Shown in pieces: positions 9,174 to 16,407 of a DNA stretch of 16,407 bases. A program made the translations under genes and the position numbers. The notes beneath the pieces are model-generated. The model made no database searches. It saw nothing but the letters and a program-made list of their open reading frames with translations, and had not been told where the DNA came from. The DNA is from CAVPRW01 sp046727435 [NCBI: bacterium] (lineage in GTDB: Bacteria > Tectomicrobia > Entotheonellia > J063). The stretch spans positions 1 through 16,407 of the forward strand of contig JBKPCR010000365.1 in assembly GCA_046727435.1 (NCBI GenBank), in the 5' to 3' direction. Every line of letters begins with the position of its first letter. The first letter of the stretch is position 1.

Positions 9174-10564
9174 AACAGCTCCAACTGCAGCAGGTCTTCT
9201 AATGGCGATCCCGCCGGATACTCTCCTGTGAAACAAGCGGTGCAGAAGCGATGCCCATCAGGTGAGACGGTTTGTAAGAGCCCATGGAGACTTAAATAGG
9301 CGAGACTATCCGCCCCCAGGAAGTCTCGAGTCTCTTCTACCGATTGGTTGGCCGCAATCAATTCACGTTTTGATGGGGTGTCAATCCCATAAAAGCAGGG
9401 GCTAATGGTGGGGGGAGAGCTGATTCGTACATGGACCTCTTTAGCCCCTGCGTTCTTGAGCATGGTGACGATCTTCTGGCCCGTTGTCCCGCGCACGATC
9501 GAATCGTCCACCACGACCACACGCTTGCCACGCAGGAACTGTTTGACCGGATTTAATTTGACCTTGGCGCCAAAATGACGTATGGACTGCTGAGGCTCGA
9601 TGAAGGTCCGGCCCACATAATGATTGCGAATGAGTCCCATCTCGAAGGGGATCCGTGCTTCCTCTGCAAATCCGAGTGCTGCGGGCACACCTGAATCTGG
9701 CACTGGCACAACGACATCGGCTTCTACGTGGGCTTCGCGGGCAAGCTGCTTACCGAGCGCCTTGCGGATCGGGTAGACATTTTTCTCGAAGATGATACTG
9801 TCCGGTCGAGCGAAGTAGATAAACTCGAAAATGCAGAAGGCGTGGCGTGTTTGCGGAAAGGGGCGGAAGAATTCAACCCCATCATCGCGAATCACTACCA
9901 TCTCGCCCGGCTCGACGTCCCGCACATACTCCGCCTCGATCAGGTCCAACGCACAAGTCTCCGACGACAGGATAAAGGTCTCATCCGCTAAGCGGCCGAC
10001 TACTAATGGTCTAAACCCAAAGGAATCGCGTACACCAATCATCTCCTTCTCGGTCATGAGGAGCAACGAATAGGCTCCTTGGACTTTTCGCAGCGCGTCT
10101 ACAACCTGGTCTGCCAGCTTGGTCTCAGCGGATCGCGCGATCAGGTGGACGATCACTTCGGTGTCGGTCGTTGAGCGAAAGATGGCGCCTTGCTGCTCCA
10201 GATCTCGGCGAATCTCCATCGCATTGACGAGGTTGCCATTATGAGCGATGGCCAGCGAGCCGCCCGCATAGCTGATGACCATGGGTTGCGCATTACGCAG
10301 AAGGCTAGAACCCGTTGTCGAGTAGCGGTTATGCCCGATAGCCATGTGGCCCGGTAGCTTCGCTAGGCGACGTTCATTAAAGACGTCTGCCACCAATCCC
10401 ATGCCGATTTCGGCATGCAGCGTGTTCCCGTCCGAGGACACGATGCCTGAGCTCTCCTGACCACGGTGCTGCAAGGCATAGAGCCCGAGATAGGTGAGCT
10501 TGGCTGCTTCAGGGTGATGATAGACACCGAATAACCCGCACTTTTCACCGAGATCATCAGCCAT
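9170..10564 (-). CDS. purF: Amidophosphoribosyltransferase (Fe-S type)
   Basis: PurF makes phosphoribosylamine from PRPP and glutamine, the committed step of purine synthesis. The product is 464 residues. A short propeptide (MADDLGEK) precedes C9, the N-terminal glutaminase nucleophile (CGLFGVY), so self-cleavage is expected. The glutaminase domain has [19 protein letters not shown] and AHNGNLVN. The phosphoribosyltransferase domain has [14 protein letters not shown] at 349-362. C244, C390, C441 and C444 match the four [4Fe-4S] ligands of the B. subtilis enzyme (mature numbers 236, 382, 433 and 436 here), so an oxygen-sensitive cluster is likely. TGAGGA lies upstream of the ATG. It is downstream of the metallo-beta-lactamase gene by 69 bases and probably in the same unit. 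Confidence 0.97.
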   Translation of the reverse strand: MADDLGEKCGLFGVYHHPEAAKLTYLGLYALQHRGQESSGIVSSDGNTLHAEIGMGLVADVFNERRLAKLPGHMAIGHNRYSTTGSSLLRNAQPMVISYAGGSLAIAHNGNLVNAMEIRRDLEQQGAIFRSTTDTEVIVHLIARSAETKLADQVVDALRKVQGAYSLLLMTEKEMIGVRDSFGFRPLVVGRLADETFILSSETCALDLIEAEYVRDVEPGEMVVIRDDGVEFFRPFPQTRHAFCIFEFIYFARPDSIIFEKNVYPIRKALGKQLAREAHVEADVVVPVPDSGVPAALGFAEEARIPFEMGLIRNHYVGRTFIEPQQSIRHFGAKVKLNPVKQFLRGKRVVVVDDSIVRGTTGQKIVTMLKNAGAKEVHVRISSPPTISPCFYGIDTPSKRELIAANQSVEETRDFLGADSLAYLSLHGLLQTVSPDGHRFCTACFTGEYPAGSPLEDLLQLELF

Positions 10565-10633
10565 GATTAATCCTCACAGCATACGGAGTACTTGTTCTCC
10601 TTCCCCTTGCATGATGTACATCGCTCCCAACAG

Positions 10634-11404
10634 CTAATCGGCCAGCAGGAACCACCTTGATACTTCCCGCTGCGACGCGACGCCCAGCTGCGTGCCTCGG
10701 GAACCCAGGATCTCCTGGGTGGTAAGCCGGGCCAAATCGGGGTGATTGTTGATTTCGCTCAGATGTGCCAACACAACATGCTCCAGCTCATCATGCAAGA
10801 CGTCCTGCAGCAGCTGGCTCGATTGGAGATTCGACAGATGACCCGATTTTCCACCGATACGCTGCTTCAGCGGCCACGGATAGGGTCCCGCCTTCAACAT
10901 GGCATCATCGTGGTTGGCCTCAAGCACGAGTAAATGACATCCCCTGATCCGCTCGCGCACGAGTTGGCTGGCATATCCCAGATCCGTCACAATGGCCATC
11001 GATCTTCGATGCCAGGTAATCCGGAAAGCCACGGGGTCGTCGGCATCATGAGGCAAGGAAAAGGGATCGACCACCAGATCTTTGAGCACGAATGGGGCTC
11101 CAGTCCAAAACTCGCGCAGGTCATCCACCATGCCCACGACATGTTGTGCCCTCTGCCATGTCGCAGGATTGGCATAGACCGGAAGCTTGTAGCGCCGCGC
11201 TAACGCCCCTACCCCCTGGATGTGGTCGCTATGTTCGTGGGAGATCAGCACCCCATCTAATGCTATAGGCGAACGGTCGATCTGCCGGAGCCGGCGCTCG
11301 ATTTCCCGTGCACTCAGTCCTGCATCGATGAGGATGCGGGCTTCCGGGGATTCGATATACGTACAGTTGCCTTTACTTCCGCTCCCCAGAATACACACTC
11401 TCAC
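10634..11404 (-). CDS. Metallo-beta-lactamase-fold hydrolase, YycJ/WalJ-like
   Basis: This is a cytoplasmic MBL-fold protein of 256 residues. The metal-binding motif HEHSDH is at residues 56-61, following the first strand VCILGSGSKGNCTYIES. That GSGSKGN opening and the overall length are typical of the YycJ/WalJ group, which has been linked to DNA metabolism or nuclease activity in Firmicutes; the substrate here is unknown. I chose GTG 11404 because a strong AGGAGG lies eight bases upstream and the family begins at this strand. An upstream ATG at 11455 overlaps the radC stop (TGATG) and would add 17 polar residues. Coupling with radC is likely either way. Confidence 0.88.
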   Translation of the reverse strand: MRVCILGSGSKGNCTYIESPEARILIDAGLSAREIERRLRQIDRSPIALDGVLISHEHSDHIQGVGALARRYKLPVYANPATWQRAQHVVGMVDDLREFWTGAPFVLKDLVVDPFSLPHDADDPVAFRITWHRRSMAIVTDLGYASQLVRERIRGCHLLVLEANHDDAMLKAGPYPWPLKQRIGGKSGHLSNLQSSQLLQDVLHDELEHVVLAHLSEINNHPDLARLTTQEILGSRGTQLGVASQREVSRWFLLAD

Positions 11405-11454
11405 GGACACCGCCTCCTGGCGTTCTGAGGAACGATCTGCCATAGCGTCTATCA

Positions 11455-12156
11455 TCAGAGCAATCCTGCATCGCGGAAGCTCATGTACCCAGGAGATCCC
11501 GAGCCGATGATGATGTGATCCAACACACTAATGCCGACCAGTTGGCCTACTTCGGCGAGGCGGAGGGTCAGCTCCTTGTCTTCAGTGCTCGGTGTCGGAT
11601 CGCCGCTTGGATGGTTATGGAGGAAGATCACCGCTGCTGCTGATTCCTTGATGGCCGGCAGAAACGCCTCGCGTGGATGGACGAGGCTGGCAGATAAGCT
11701 CCCCTCAGAGACTGTGACATCTTTGAGCATCTGATGTTTGGTATTTAGGAGCACTGCCTTGAAGACCTCTTTGCGCAAGTGCTGCAGGCGTGGTTGGAAG
11801 TAGTTGACCAGATCTTGGGGGGACGTGACCTTCAGGTGCCGTTGCACGGGTTCCCCTAACAAACGTTTTCCAAGCTCTAGGGCTGCCTTAATGGTCGTGG
11901 CTTTCGCTGGTCCGATCCCTTTGATCTGGCATAGTTCGGCAATGCTCGCAGCGTCGAGCGCACGTAATCCATCAAAGGTGCGTACCAAGTGCATGGCGAG
12001 GTCGAGTGCGCTCTGCCCTGAAGAAGCATCTCCAGTTGCCAATACAATGGCCAGGAGCTGGGCTTCGGACAACGTGTCGGCCCCAAGTTTCATGAGCCGC
12101 TCTCGCGGTCGCTCATCCTCCGGCCATTCCTTGATGGCGCCCGGGTAGCTTGCCAT
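11455..12156 (-). CDS. radC: RadC-family JAMM/MPN+ domain protein
   Basis: The product is 233 residues from ATG 12156. An N-terminal helix-hairpin-helix region (KGIGPAKATTIKAALELGKRL) precedes a JAMM metalloprotease-like domain with HNHPSGDPTPSTED, the zinc-binding HxHPSGDxxPSxxD motif. DERPRERLMKLGADTLSEAQLLAIVL is the usual N-terminus. The old name refers to DNA repair, but a repair role in E. coli was not upheld and the biochemical function remains unclear. The frame stays open back to 12252, but those 32 extra residues are not RadC-like. The ribosome binding site for ATG 12156 is weak (AGGA, about 13 bases away), so the start is moderately certain. The stop overlaps an ATG of the following MBL gene frame. 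Confidence 0.93.
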   Translation of the reverse strand: MASYPGAIKEWPEDERPRERLMKLGADTLSEAQLLAIVLATGDASSGQSALDLAMHLVRTFDGLRALDAASIAELCQIKGIGPAKATTIKAALELGKRLLGEPVQRHLKVTSPQDLVNYFQPRLQHLRKEVFKAVLLNTKHQMLKDVTVSEGSLSASLVHPREAFLPAIKESAAAVIFLHNHPSGDPTPSTEDKELTLRLAEVGQLVGISVLDHIIIGSGSPGYMSFRDAGLL

Positions 12157-12192
12157 GGACGTCAGTAATCCTGGGGTCGGGTCAATGCCTCG

Positions 12193-12209
12193 GCCTGCCG
12201 CCGGCAGGC
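12193..12209. repeat. Perfect 7-bp GC-rich inverted repeat between UXS and radC
   Basis: GCCTGCC (12193-12199) and GGCAGGC (12203-12209) pair around GCC, in the 58-base gap downstream of the UDP-glucuronate decarboxylase gene. There is no T-run on either side, so it is a stable hairpin but not a textbook terminator. It could be a copy of a dispersed genomic palindrome. Confidence 0.55.
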
Positions 12210-12214
12210 ACCGG

Positions 12215-13147
12215 TTATGCCACCTTGTCACGGAAATAGGCGATCGTTTCACTCAGTCCAGCGGTGAACTCCACTTTGGGCTCCCACCCGCACAGTTGCC
12301 TGGCGCGACTAATATCAGGCTGGCGTCTCTTGGGGTCATCTTGGGGGAGTGGCGTATAGATGATGTTGCTTCGGCTGCCGGTGAGACGAACGATCGCCTT
12401 GGCCAGATCAAGAATGGTCAATTCTTGGGGGTTACCGAGATTGACCGGGCGTGTCTCTCCGGACATCAGGACGCGGTAGATGCCTTCGACCAGGTCGGAA
12501 ATAAAGCAAAAGCTGCGCGTCTGGGACCCATCGCCAAAGACCGAAATGTCCTCACCGCGAAGCGCCTGGGTGATGAAGCTCGGGATGGCCCGGCCATCTT
12601 CCAGCCGCATGCGCGGGCCGTAAGTATTAAAAATGCGAATGATCCGCGTATCGACCCCATGGATGCGGTGATATGCCATGGTCATCGCCTCAGCAAAGCG
12701 CTTGGCTTCATCGTAGACGCCACGAGGGCCAATGGGATTAACGTTACCCCAATATTCTTCGGATTGGGGATGCACCATAGGATCACCATAAACCTCAGAG
12801 GTCGATGCCAGGAGAAATGTTGCTTTCTTCTCCTTAGCAAGACCCAGGGCCTTATGGGTGCCCAATGAGCCGACCTTCAGCGTCTGGATAGGCAACTTCT
12901 CGTAATCGATAGGGCTGGCAGGGGAAGCAAAGTGGAGCAGATAATCGAGTTTCCCCTCCACGTATATATAGTTGGTCACATCATGCTTGATGAAGAGAAA
13001 GTTCTGATTCCGGATGTGGGCGATGTTCGAGCTATCACCGGTCAGCAGGTTGTCCATGCAGATGACTTCGTGGCCTAAGCGCAGGAAATGATCGCATAAG
13101 TGAGACCCGATGAACCCAGCTCCCCCGGTGATGAGCGTGCGTGGCAT
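12215..13147 (-). CDS. uxs: UDP-glucuronate decarboxylase (UDP-xylose synthase)
   Basis: This extended short-chain dehydrogenase converts UDP-glucuronate to UDP-xylose with tightly bound NAD. The product is 310 residues. It shows the NAD motif GGAGFIG (8-14), then [22 protein letters not shown] (116-123) with the active-site E118, and the catalytic pair Y145 and K149 in [16 protein letters not shown] and [19 protein letters not shown] are also characteristic; TSEVYGDP plus ASPASP separates this family from epimerases and RmlB dehydratases. ATG 13147 has GAGGG about eight bases upstream; the frame extends to 13195 without conservation. It lies 89 bases downstream of the UDP-glucose dehydrogenase gene, which would supply its substrate. 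That the product feeds xylose into a surface glycan is inference. Confidence 0.94.
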   Translation of the reverse strand: MPRTLITGGAGFIGSHLCDHFLRLGHEVICMDNLLTGDSSNIAHIRNQNFLFIKHDVTNYIYVEGKLDYLLHFASPASPIDYEKLPIQTLKVGSLGTHKALGLAKEKKATFLLASTSEVYGDPMVHPQSEEYWGNVNPIGPRGVYDEAKRFAEAMTMAYHRIHGVDTRIIRIFNTYGPRMRLEDGRAIPSFITQALRGEDISVFGDGSQTRSFCFISDLVEGIYRVLMSGETRPVNLGNPQELTILDLAKAIVRLTGSRSNIIYTPLPQDDPKRRQPDISRARQLCGWEPKVEFTAGLSETIAYFRDKVA

Positions 13148-13236
13148 ATCAGTACCCTCTGTCTCTCGACCTCGTTGGTACGCTTGCTCAGCCAATCGAG
13201 CACCACCGATCCGCTCTGGCTCGGCGGTTGTTCACC

Positions 13237-14550
13237 CTAGCTTTTCAGTGGCTTCCACCCGGGACGACCGATGCTAAAGTAGTCAAATCCCACTGTCATC
13301 ATGCGCTCAACATGATAGATATTTCGACCGTCGAAGATCAGTGGTCGCTTCATCAACTTGCGTAATTTTCCCATGTCGAGCAGCTTGAACTCGCGCCATT
13401 CAGTGACAATGACCAGGGCGTCAGACTCTTCGGCAGTTTGATAGGCACTCTGGCAGTAAGTAATGTCAGGGAACATCCGCTTCGCATTTTCTGTCGCGGC
13501 AGGGTCGTATGCTTTGAGGTGGGCACCAGCACTCAGCAGCTTGCGAATGATCTCAATCGACTTGGCCTCGCGCATATCGTCGGTGTTAGGTTTGAACGCT
13601 AAGCCCAAGACGCCGATCGTCTTCCCCTCCAGGTCACCAAGGCCCTGCCTGATGATATCGACGAAATGCTCGACACGCTCACGATTAATATCCAGCACCG
13701 ATTTGAGAAGGGTGAATTCCGAGCCAAATCGCGATGCCGTATGGATCAAGGACTCCACATCTTTGGGGAAGCATGATCCACCGAAACCGAGGCCGGCACT
13801 GAGAAAATCCGGCGAGATGCGCGGATCGAAACCCATGCCACGGGCGACGTCGTCAACGTTCGCACCGCACGACTCACAGATATTAGCAATCACATTGATG
13901 AAGGAGATTTTCGTTGCCAGGAAGGCATTGGAGGCGTACTTGATCATTTCCGCGCTATGGACATCGGTGATCAACATCGGACGTCCGAGCGTAGCATACA
14001 GTTCGAGGAGCTTCATCGCCACATGTTTACTGGGCGCTCCGATGACGATGCGATCAGGAGTGAGCGCATCCTGAACAGCGGAGCCTTCTCGTAAGAACTC
14101 AGGATTCGAGACCACGTCGAAATCCACGTCGCGGCGCCGATTCTGCTCGATGATCTCGCGTACCAGATCGCCGGTGCCCACGGGAACGGTGCTCTTATTC
14201 ACGATGACGGTGTACCGCCGCAAATAACGGGCAATGCCGCGAGCGGCTGCTTCGATTTGGGAGAGGTCCGTTTCGCCGTTTTCTTTCGGAGGGGTGCCGA
14301 CGCAGATGAAAATGATCTCGGCCTTATCCATGCCCACTTCGAGGCTGGTGCTAAAGGCGATCCGGCGATCGGCGAGATTGCGCTGTACCATCTCCTGCAG
14401 TCCCGGTTCGTAGATGGGCATGAGGCCATTGTTCAACTGGGTGATCCTCTCCTCCAACACATCGACGCAGATCACCTCGTTGCCCAGATCAGCAAAGACT
14501 GCCCCAGTGACAAGCCCCACATAGCCACAGCCGATGACGCAGATATTCAT
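13237..14550 (-). CDS. ugd: UDP-glucose 6-dehydrogenase
   Basis: This enzyme oxidises UDP-glucose twice with NAD to give UDP-glucuronate. The product is 437 residues, normal for bacterial Ugd. Visible features are the N-terminal NAD motif GCGYVGLVTG, ICVGTPPKENGETDL, NKSTVPVGTG, SNPEFLREGSAV, and the catalytic cysteine C260 in GFGGSCFPKD, the same number as in the streptococcal enzyme. The C-terminal UDP-binding domain has LAFKPNTDDMREAKS and ends with FDGRNIY. AGAGGAGAG lies seven bases upstream of the ATG, and the start overlaps the epimerase stop as ATGA, a sign of translational coupling. Together with uxs downstream it forms a route from UDP-glucose to UDP-xylose. Confidence 0.96.
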   Translation of the reverse strand: MNICVIGCGYVGLVTGAVFADLGNEVICVDVLEERITQLNNGLMPIYEPGLQEMVQRNLADRRIAFSTSLEVGMDKAEIIFICVGTPPKENGETDLSQIEAAARGIARYLRRYTVIVNKSTVPVGTGDLVREIIEQNRRRDVDFDVVSNPEFLREGSAVQDALTPDRIVIGAPSKHVAMKLLELYATLGRPMLITDVHSAEMIKYASNAFLATKISFINVIANICESCGANVDDVARGMGFDPRISPDFLSAGLGFGGSCFPKDVESLIHTASRFGSEFTLLKSVLDINRERVEHFVDIIRQGLGDLEGKTIGVLGLAFKPNTDDMREAKSIEIIRKLLSAGAHLKAYDPAATENAKRMFPDITYCQSAYQTAEESDALVIVTEWREFKLLDMGKLRKLMKRPLIFDGRNIYHVERMMTVGFDYFSIGRPGWKPLKS

Positions 14551-15512
14551 CGTGATGCTCTCCTCTGGCGAAAAAATTCAAATGTCCGCTGCAGACCCTC
14601 GCGAAAGGGGATGACCGGCCGATAACCAAGCATCCGCTCGGCCTTTGAGATCTCAGCCAGAGAATGTTTGATATCGCCAGCCCGTGGGGCTTGATACTCA
14701 GGCGCCACCACTTGGTTCGAGAACTCCGCCAAGCATTGCAGGACAGCCTTGAGGGTGACACTTTCACCGCAGGCAATATTGAAGGCTTCGCCGCCGATCC
14801 CCGCGGCCTCAAGCGCCAGCAGATTCGCGTGGACGACGTTCTCGATATAGGTAAAATCGCGCGATTGCGTACCATCACCATAAATCACTGGTGGCTTCTT
14901 GCCGAGGAGCGCCTCAATGAAGCGGGGCAGTACGGCCGCATAGAGAGAATTCTGGTCCTGGCGAGGCCCAAACACATTGAAGTAGCGTAACGCTACGGTT
15001 TCTAAGCCATATACACGCGTAAATGCCCGGCAATAGGCCTCTGCCGCCAGTTTTGAAACGGCGTAGGGCGATAAGGGATTCGTGGGCATAGACTCAACTT
15101 TTGGCAACTGGAGAGAATCGCCATATACCGAGGACGAGGAGGCATATACCACCCGCCTCACCCCAGCCTCTTGGGCGGCAACTAGGACGTTCAACGTCCC
15201 TTCGACGTTTACCAGATTGGAAGTGATGGGATCCTCGACCGAGCGTTGTACAGAGGGGAGTGCCGCCTGATGTAAGACGTACTCGACCCCTTTGATCGCC
15301 TCCTGAACCGTTTTGCGGTCAGTAATATCGCCCTCTATGAAGGTAAAAGTCCTCTGGGCTTCGGGATGCGCCAGTACGCCAGCGAGGTTTGCTCGATGCC
15401 CAGTGGTGAAATTATCCAGCGCGCGCACCGAAGCACCTCGCTGTAGGAGAGCCTCCACAAGGTGGGAGCCGATGAACCCGCCACCACCCGTGACTAGCAC
15501 ACTCATGGCCAT
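14547..15512 (-). CDS. SDR-family nucleotide-sugar 4-epimerase (WbpP/TviC-like)
   Basis: This is an extended short-chain dehydrogenase of 321 residues, probably inverting C4 of a UDP-sugar with bound NAD. Features are GGGGFIG (9-15), DNFTTG, SSSSVYGD (serine near 126-128), the catalytic Y150 and K154 in SPYAVSK, then RYFNVFGPRQD and YGDGTQSRDFTYIENVV. The LPKVE..PLSPYAVSK and YFNVFGPRQD stretches recall UDP-GlcNAc(A) 4-epimerases such as WbpP and TviC more than GalE, but substrate cannot be settled by eye. ATG 15512 is followed by a second ATG at 15506. A GGGGA lies about 10 bases before the first. It overlaps ugd by four bases and follows a WbpA/TviB-like dehydrogenase, supporting a joint uronic-acid pathway. 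Confidence 0.88.
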   Translation of the reverse strand: MAMSVLVTGGGGFIGSHLVEALLQRGASVRALDNFTTGHRANLAGVLAHPEAQRTFTFIEGDITDRKTVQEAIKGVEYVLHQAALPSVQRSVEDPITSNLVNVEGTLNVLVAAQEAGVRRVVYASSSSVYGDSLQLPKVESMPTNPLSPYAVSKLAAEAYCRAFTRVYGLETVALRYFNVFGPRQDQNSLYAAVLPRFIEALLGKKPPVIYGDGTQSRDFTYIENVVHANLLALEAAGIGGEAFNIACGESVTLKAVLQCLAEFSNQVVAPEYQAPRAGDIKHSLAEISKAERMLGYRPVIPFREGLQRTFEFFRQRRASR

Positions 15513-15653
15513 AGTATAGATTCCCCACCAAACAGGATCACGTGACTTCCTGGGTATGGCGTGCTGCAAGTCTGCCATCACTCTGCAAGACACAGAGGCG
15601 ACCGCATACCGCCAGCCGCTCCGATCCACCCTGTGCACACGCCGCAGGTGGCT
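15513..15653 (-). other. Intergenic region upstream of the epimerase gene
   Basis: The 141 bases contain two CTGCAAG heptamers in direct orientation (15564-15570 and 15583-15589, 19-base period), an 8-bp palindrome TCACGTGA (15538-15545) and, on the minus strand, TATACT at 15518-15513 immediately before the epimerase ATG. The epimerase frame stays open back to 15638, but the added residues are not conserved SDR sequence. I see no clear terminator for the upstream dehydrogenase gene. Confidence 0.45.
15564..15589. repeat. Pair of direct CTGCAAG heptamers
   Basis: CTGCAAG occurs at 15564-15570 and again at 15583-15589, separated by 12 bases, in the gap upstream of the epimerase gene. A near two-turn (19-base) period would place both on a similar helix face, as with some tandem operator sites. 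Two copies of a heptamer could also be chance. Confidence 0.35.
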
Positions 15654-16407
15654 TCATAACTTGATCACTTTGGCGCGCCCAGTACTGATATGCTTCGCCA
15701 CGTTGCGCGTATCGACTATCAACGACGCATGGGCCATCACCCATTCATAATTCACGTTGCTGTGATCCGTGGCTATAATTACGCAGTCTGACGCTTGAAG
15801 AACTTCCTTGTCAAGGGAGACATGAATGGCACCATCCAGACTGGTTAAATCGGCCGCATATGTGTCGTAGAAGCTGACAGTGGCTCCCTTTCCCTGCAGA
15901 ATCTTTATGATATCAAGAGCAGGGGATTCCCGCAAGTCGTTCGTGTTGCGCTTATAGGTGACTCCAAGCACCAAAATATTCGAGCCATTGACACTCTTGC
16001 ACTGCTCGTTGAGTGCATCAACGACTTTAGAGACGACATACCAAGGCATGCTAGTGTTGATTTCAGCCGCGAGTTCAATGAAACGTGCCTTATAGTCGAG
16101 AGTCTTGAGCTTCCAGGCAAGATAGTACGGGTCTACGGGGATGCAATGGCCGCCTAGTCCAGGGCCGGGATAAAAGGGCATAAAGCCAAACGGTTTTGTG
16201 GCGGCCGCTTCAATGACCTCCCACACATTGATCCCCAAGCGGTCGCACATCAGAGCCACTTCGTTGACCAAACCGATGTTGACGGCCCGAAACGTGTTCT
16301 CAAGCAGCTTGACCATTTCGGCGCTGCGCGCCGAACTGACAAGCACGACGCGGTTAATGGCGACCTCGTATAGAGACTTTGCCACCTGTGCACATCGCCC
16401 CGTCACG
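15654..16407 (-). CDS. UDP-N-acetyl-hexosamine 6-dehydrogenase-like protein (WbpA/TviB type), 5' end outside window
   Basis: This is the C-terminal 250 residues of a second UDP-sugar dehydrogenase. The catalytic cysteine lies in YPGPGLGGHCIPVDPYYLAWK (split here by family convention as GPGLGGHC and IPVDPYY), 88 residues from the window edge; roughly 180 N-terminal residues should lie beyond 16407. KPFGFMPF before it, and LGVTYKRNTNDLRESPALDI after it, place it with enzymes oxidising UDP-GlcNAc or UDP-GalNAc to the uronic acid (WbpA, WbpO, TviB) rather than with UDP-glucose dehydrogenase. The frame is open to the window end, and the GTG at 16406 is most likely an internal valine. It precedes the 4-epimerase, an order reminiscent of tviB-tviC. 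Exact substrate is not determinable. Confidence 0.92.
   Translation of the reverse strand, partial: VTGRCAQVAKSLYEVAINRVVLVSSARSAEMVKLLENTFRAVNIGLVNEVALMCDRLGINVWEVIEAAATKPFGFMPFYPGPGLGGHCIPVDPYYLAWKLKTLDYKARFIELAAEINTSMPWYVVSKVVDALNEQCKSVNGSNILVLGVTYKRNTNDLRESPALDIIKILQGKGATVSFYDTYAADLTSLDGAIHVSLDKEVLQASDCVIIATDHSNVNYEWVMAHASLIVDTRNVAKHISTGRAKVIKL

Noticed and set aside
11405-11455. ATG 11455 as the MBL-fold protein start
   Set aside because: GTG 11404 has a strong AGGAGG eight bases before it and matches the usual N-terminus; the upstream ATG is kept only as an alternative.
8714-12187. The decamer CGGGTCAATG occurring in two intergenic gaps (near 8714 and 12178)
   Set aside because: Many repeated decamers are expected by chance in 16 kb; flanking sequence does not match.
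12155-12868. A 237-residue open frame on the plus strand opposite radC and the UDP-glucuronate decarboxylase gene
   Set aside because: It runs antisense across two unrelated, well-conserved genes and has no family motif.
13463-14074. A 203-residue open frame on the plus strand opposite ugd
   Set aside because: The opposite strand encodes a complete UDP-glucose dehydrogenase; the frame's serine- and arginine-rich translation looks like a codon-bias artefact.

Overview
The window is about 16.4 kb of gene-dense bacterial chromosome. It holds housekeeping genes followed by the start of a nucleotide-sugar (surface polysaccharide) locus. Every gene is separated from the next by less than 200 bases or overlaps it. 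GTG starts are common, GC content is moderately high, and the order dapF, ltaE, rplU-rpmA-obgE-proB-proA-nadD-rsfS together with the protein sequences suggests a Nitrospira-like member of the Nitrospirota. That assignment is recalled from general resemblance and is not proven here.

Plus strand, 1-9173. The window opens inside a leucyl aminopeptidase gene (about 190 N-terminal residues are missing), followed without a gap by dapF (lysine and peptidoglycan precursor), a low-specificity threonine aldolase and a small two-helix membrane protein. A good sigma-70-type promoter (3266-3294) then starts rplU (L21), rpmA (L27), obgE (ribosome-assembly GTPase), proB and proA (proline synthesis), nadD (NAD synthesis) and rsfS (ribosome silencing factor). 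Several of these genes are joined by overlaps or very short gaps, which suggests one transcription unit coupling ribosome biogenesis to proline and NAD metabolism. A short DksA/TraR-type regulator ends this strand.

Minus strand, 9170-16407. purF converges on dksA with stop codons overlapping by four bases. Transcribed towards it from upstream are a YycJ/WalJ-like metallo-beta-lactamase-fold protein and a RadC (JAMM) protein. Further upstream is a sugar-nucleotide block: UDP-glucuronate decarboxylase, UDP-glucose 6-dehydrogenase, an SDR-family 4-epimerase and a second, WbpA/TviB-like nucleotide-sugar dehydrogenase cut by the window end. The first two together would make UDP-xylose from UDP-glucose. 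The last two resemble a pair making N-acetyl-hexosaminuronate donors.

I found no tRNA, rRNA, CRISPR array, insertion sequence, phage gene or obvious new system. The most notable observation is proB, whose conserved N-terminus appears to start at a non-canonical ATC codon behind a strong ribosome binding site. Other points are a small uncharacterised membrane protein, three perfect intergenic hairpins without U-tracts, and a pair of heptamer direct repeats upstream of the epimerase gene.
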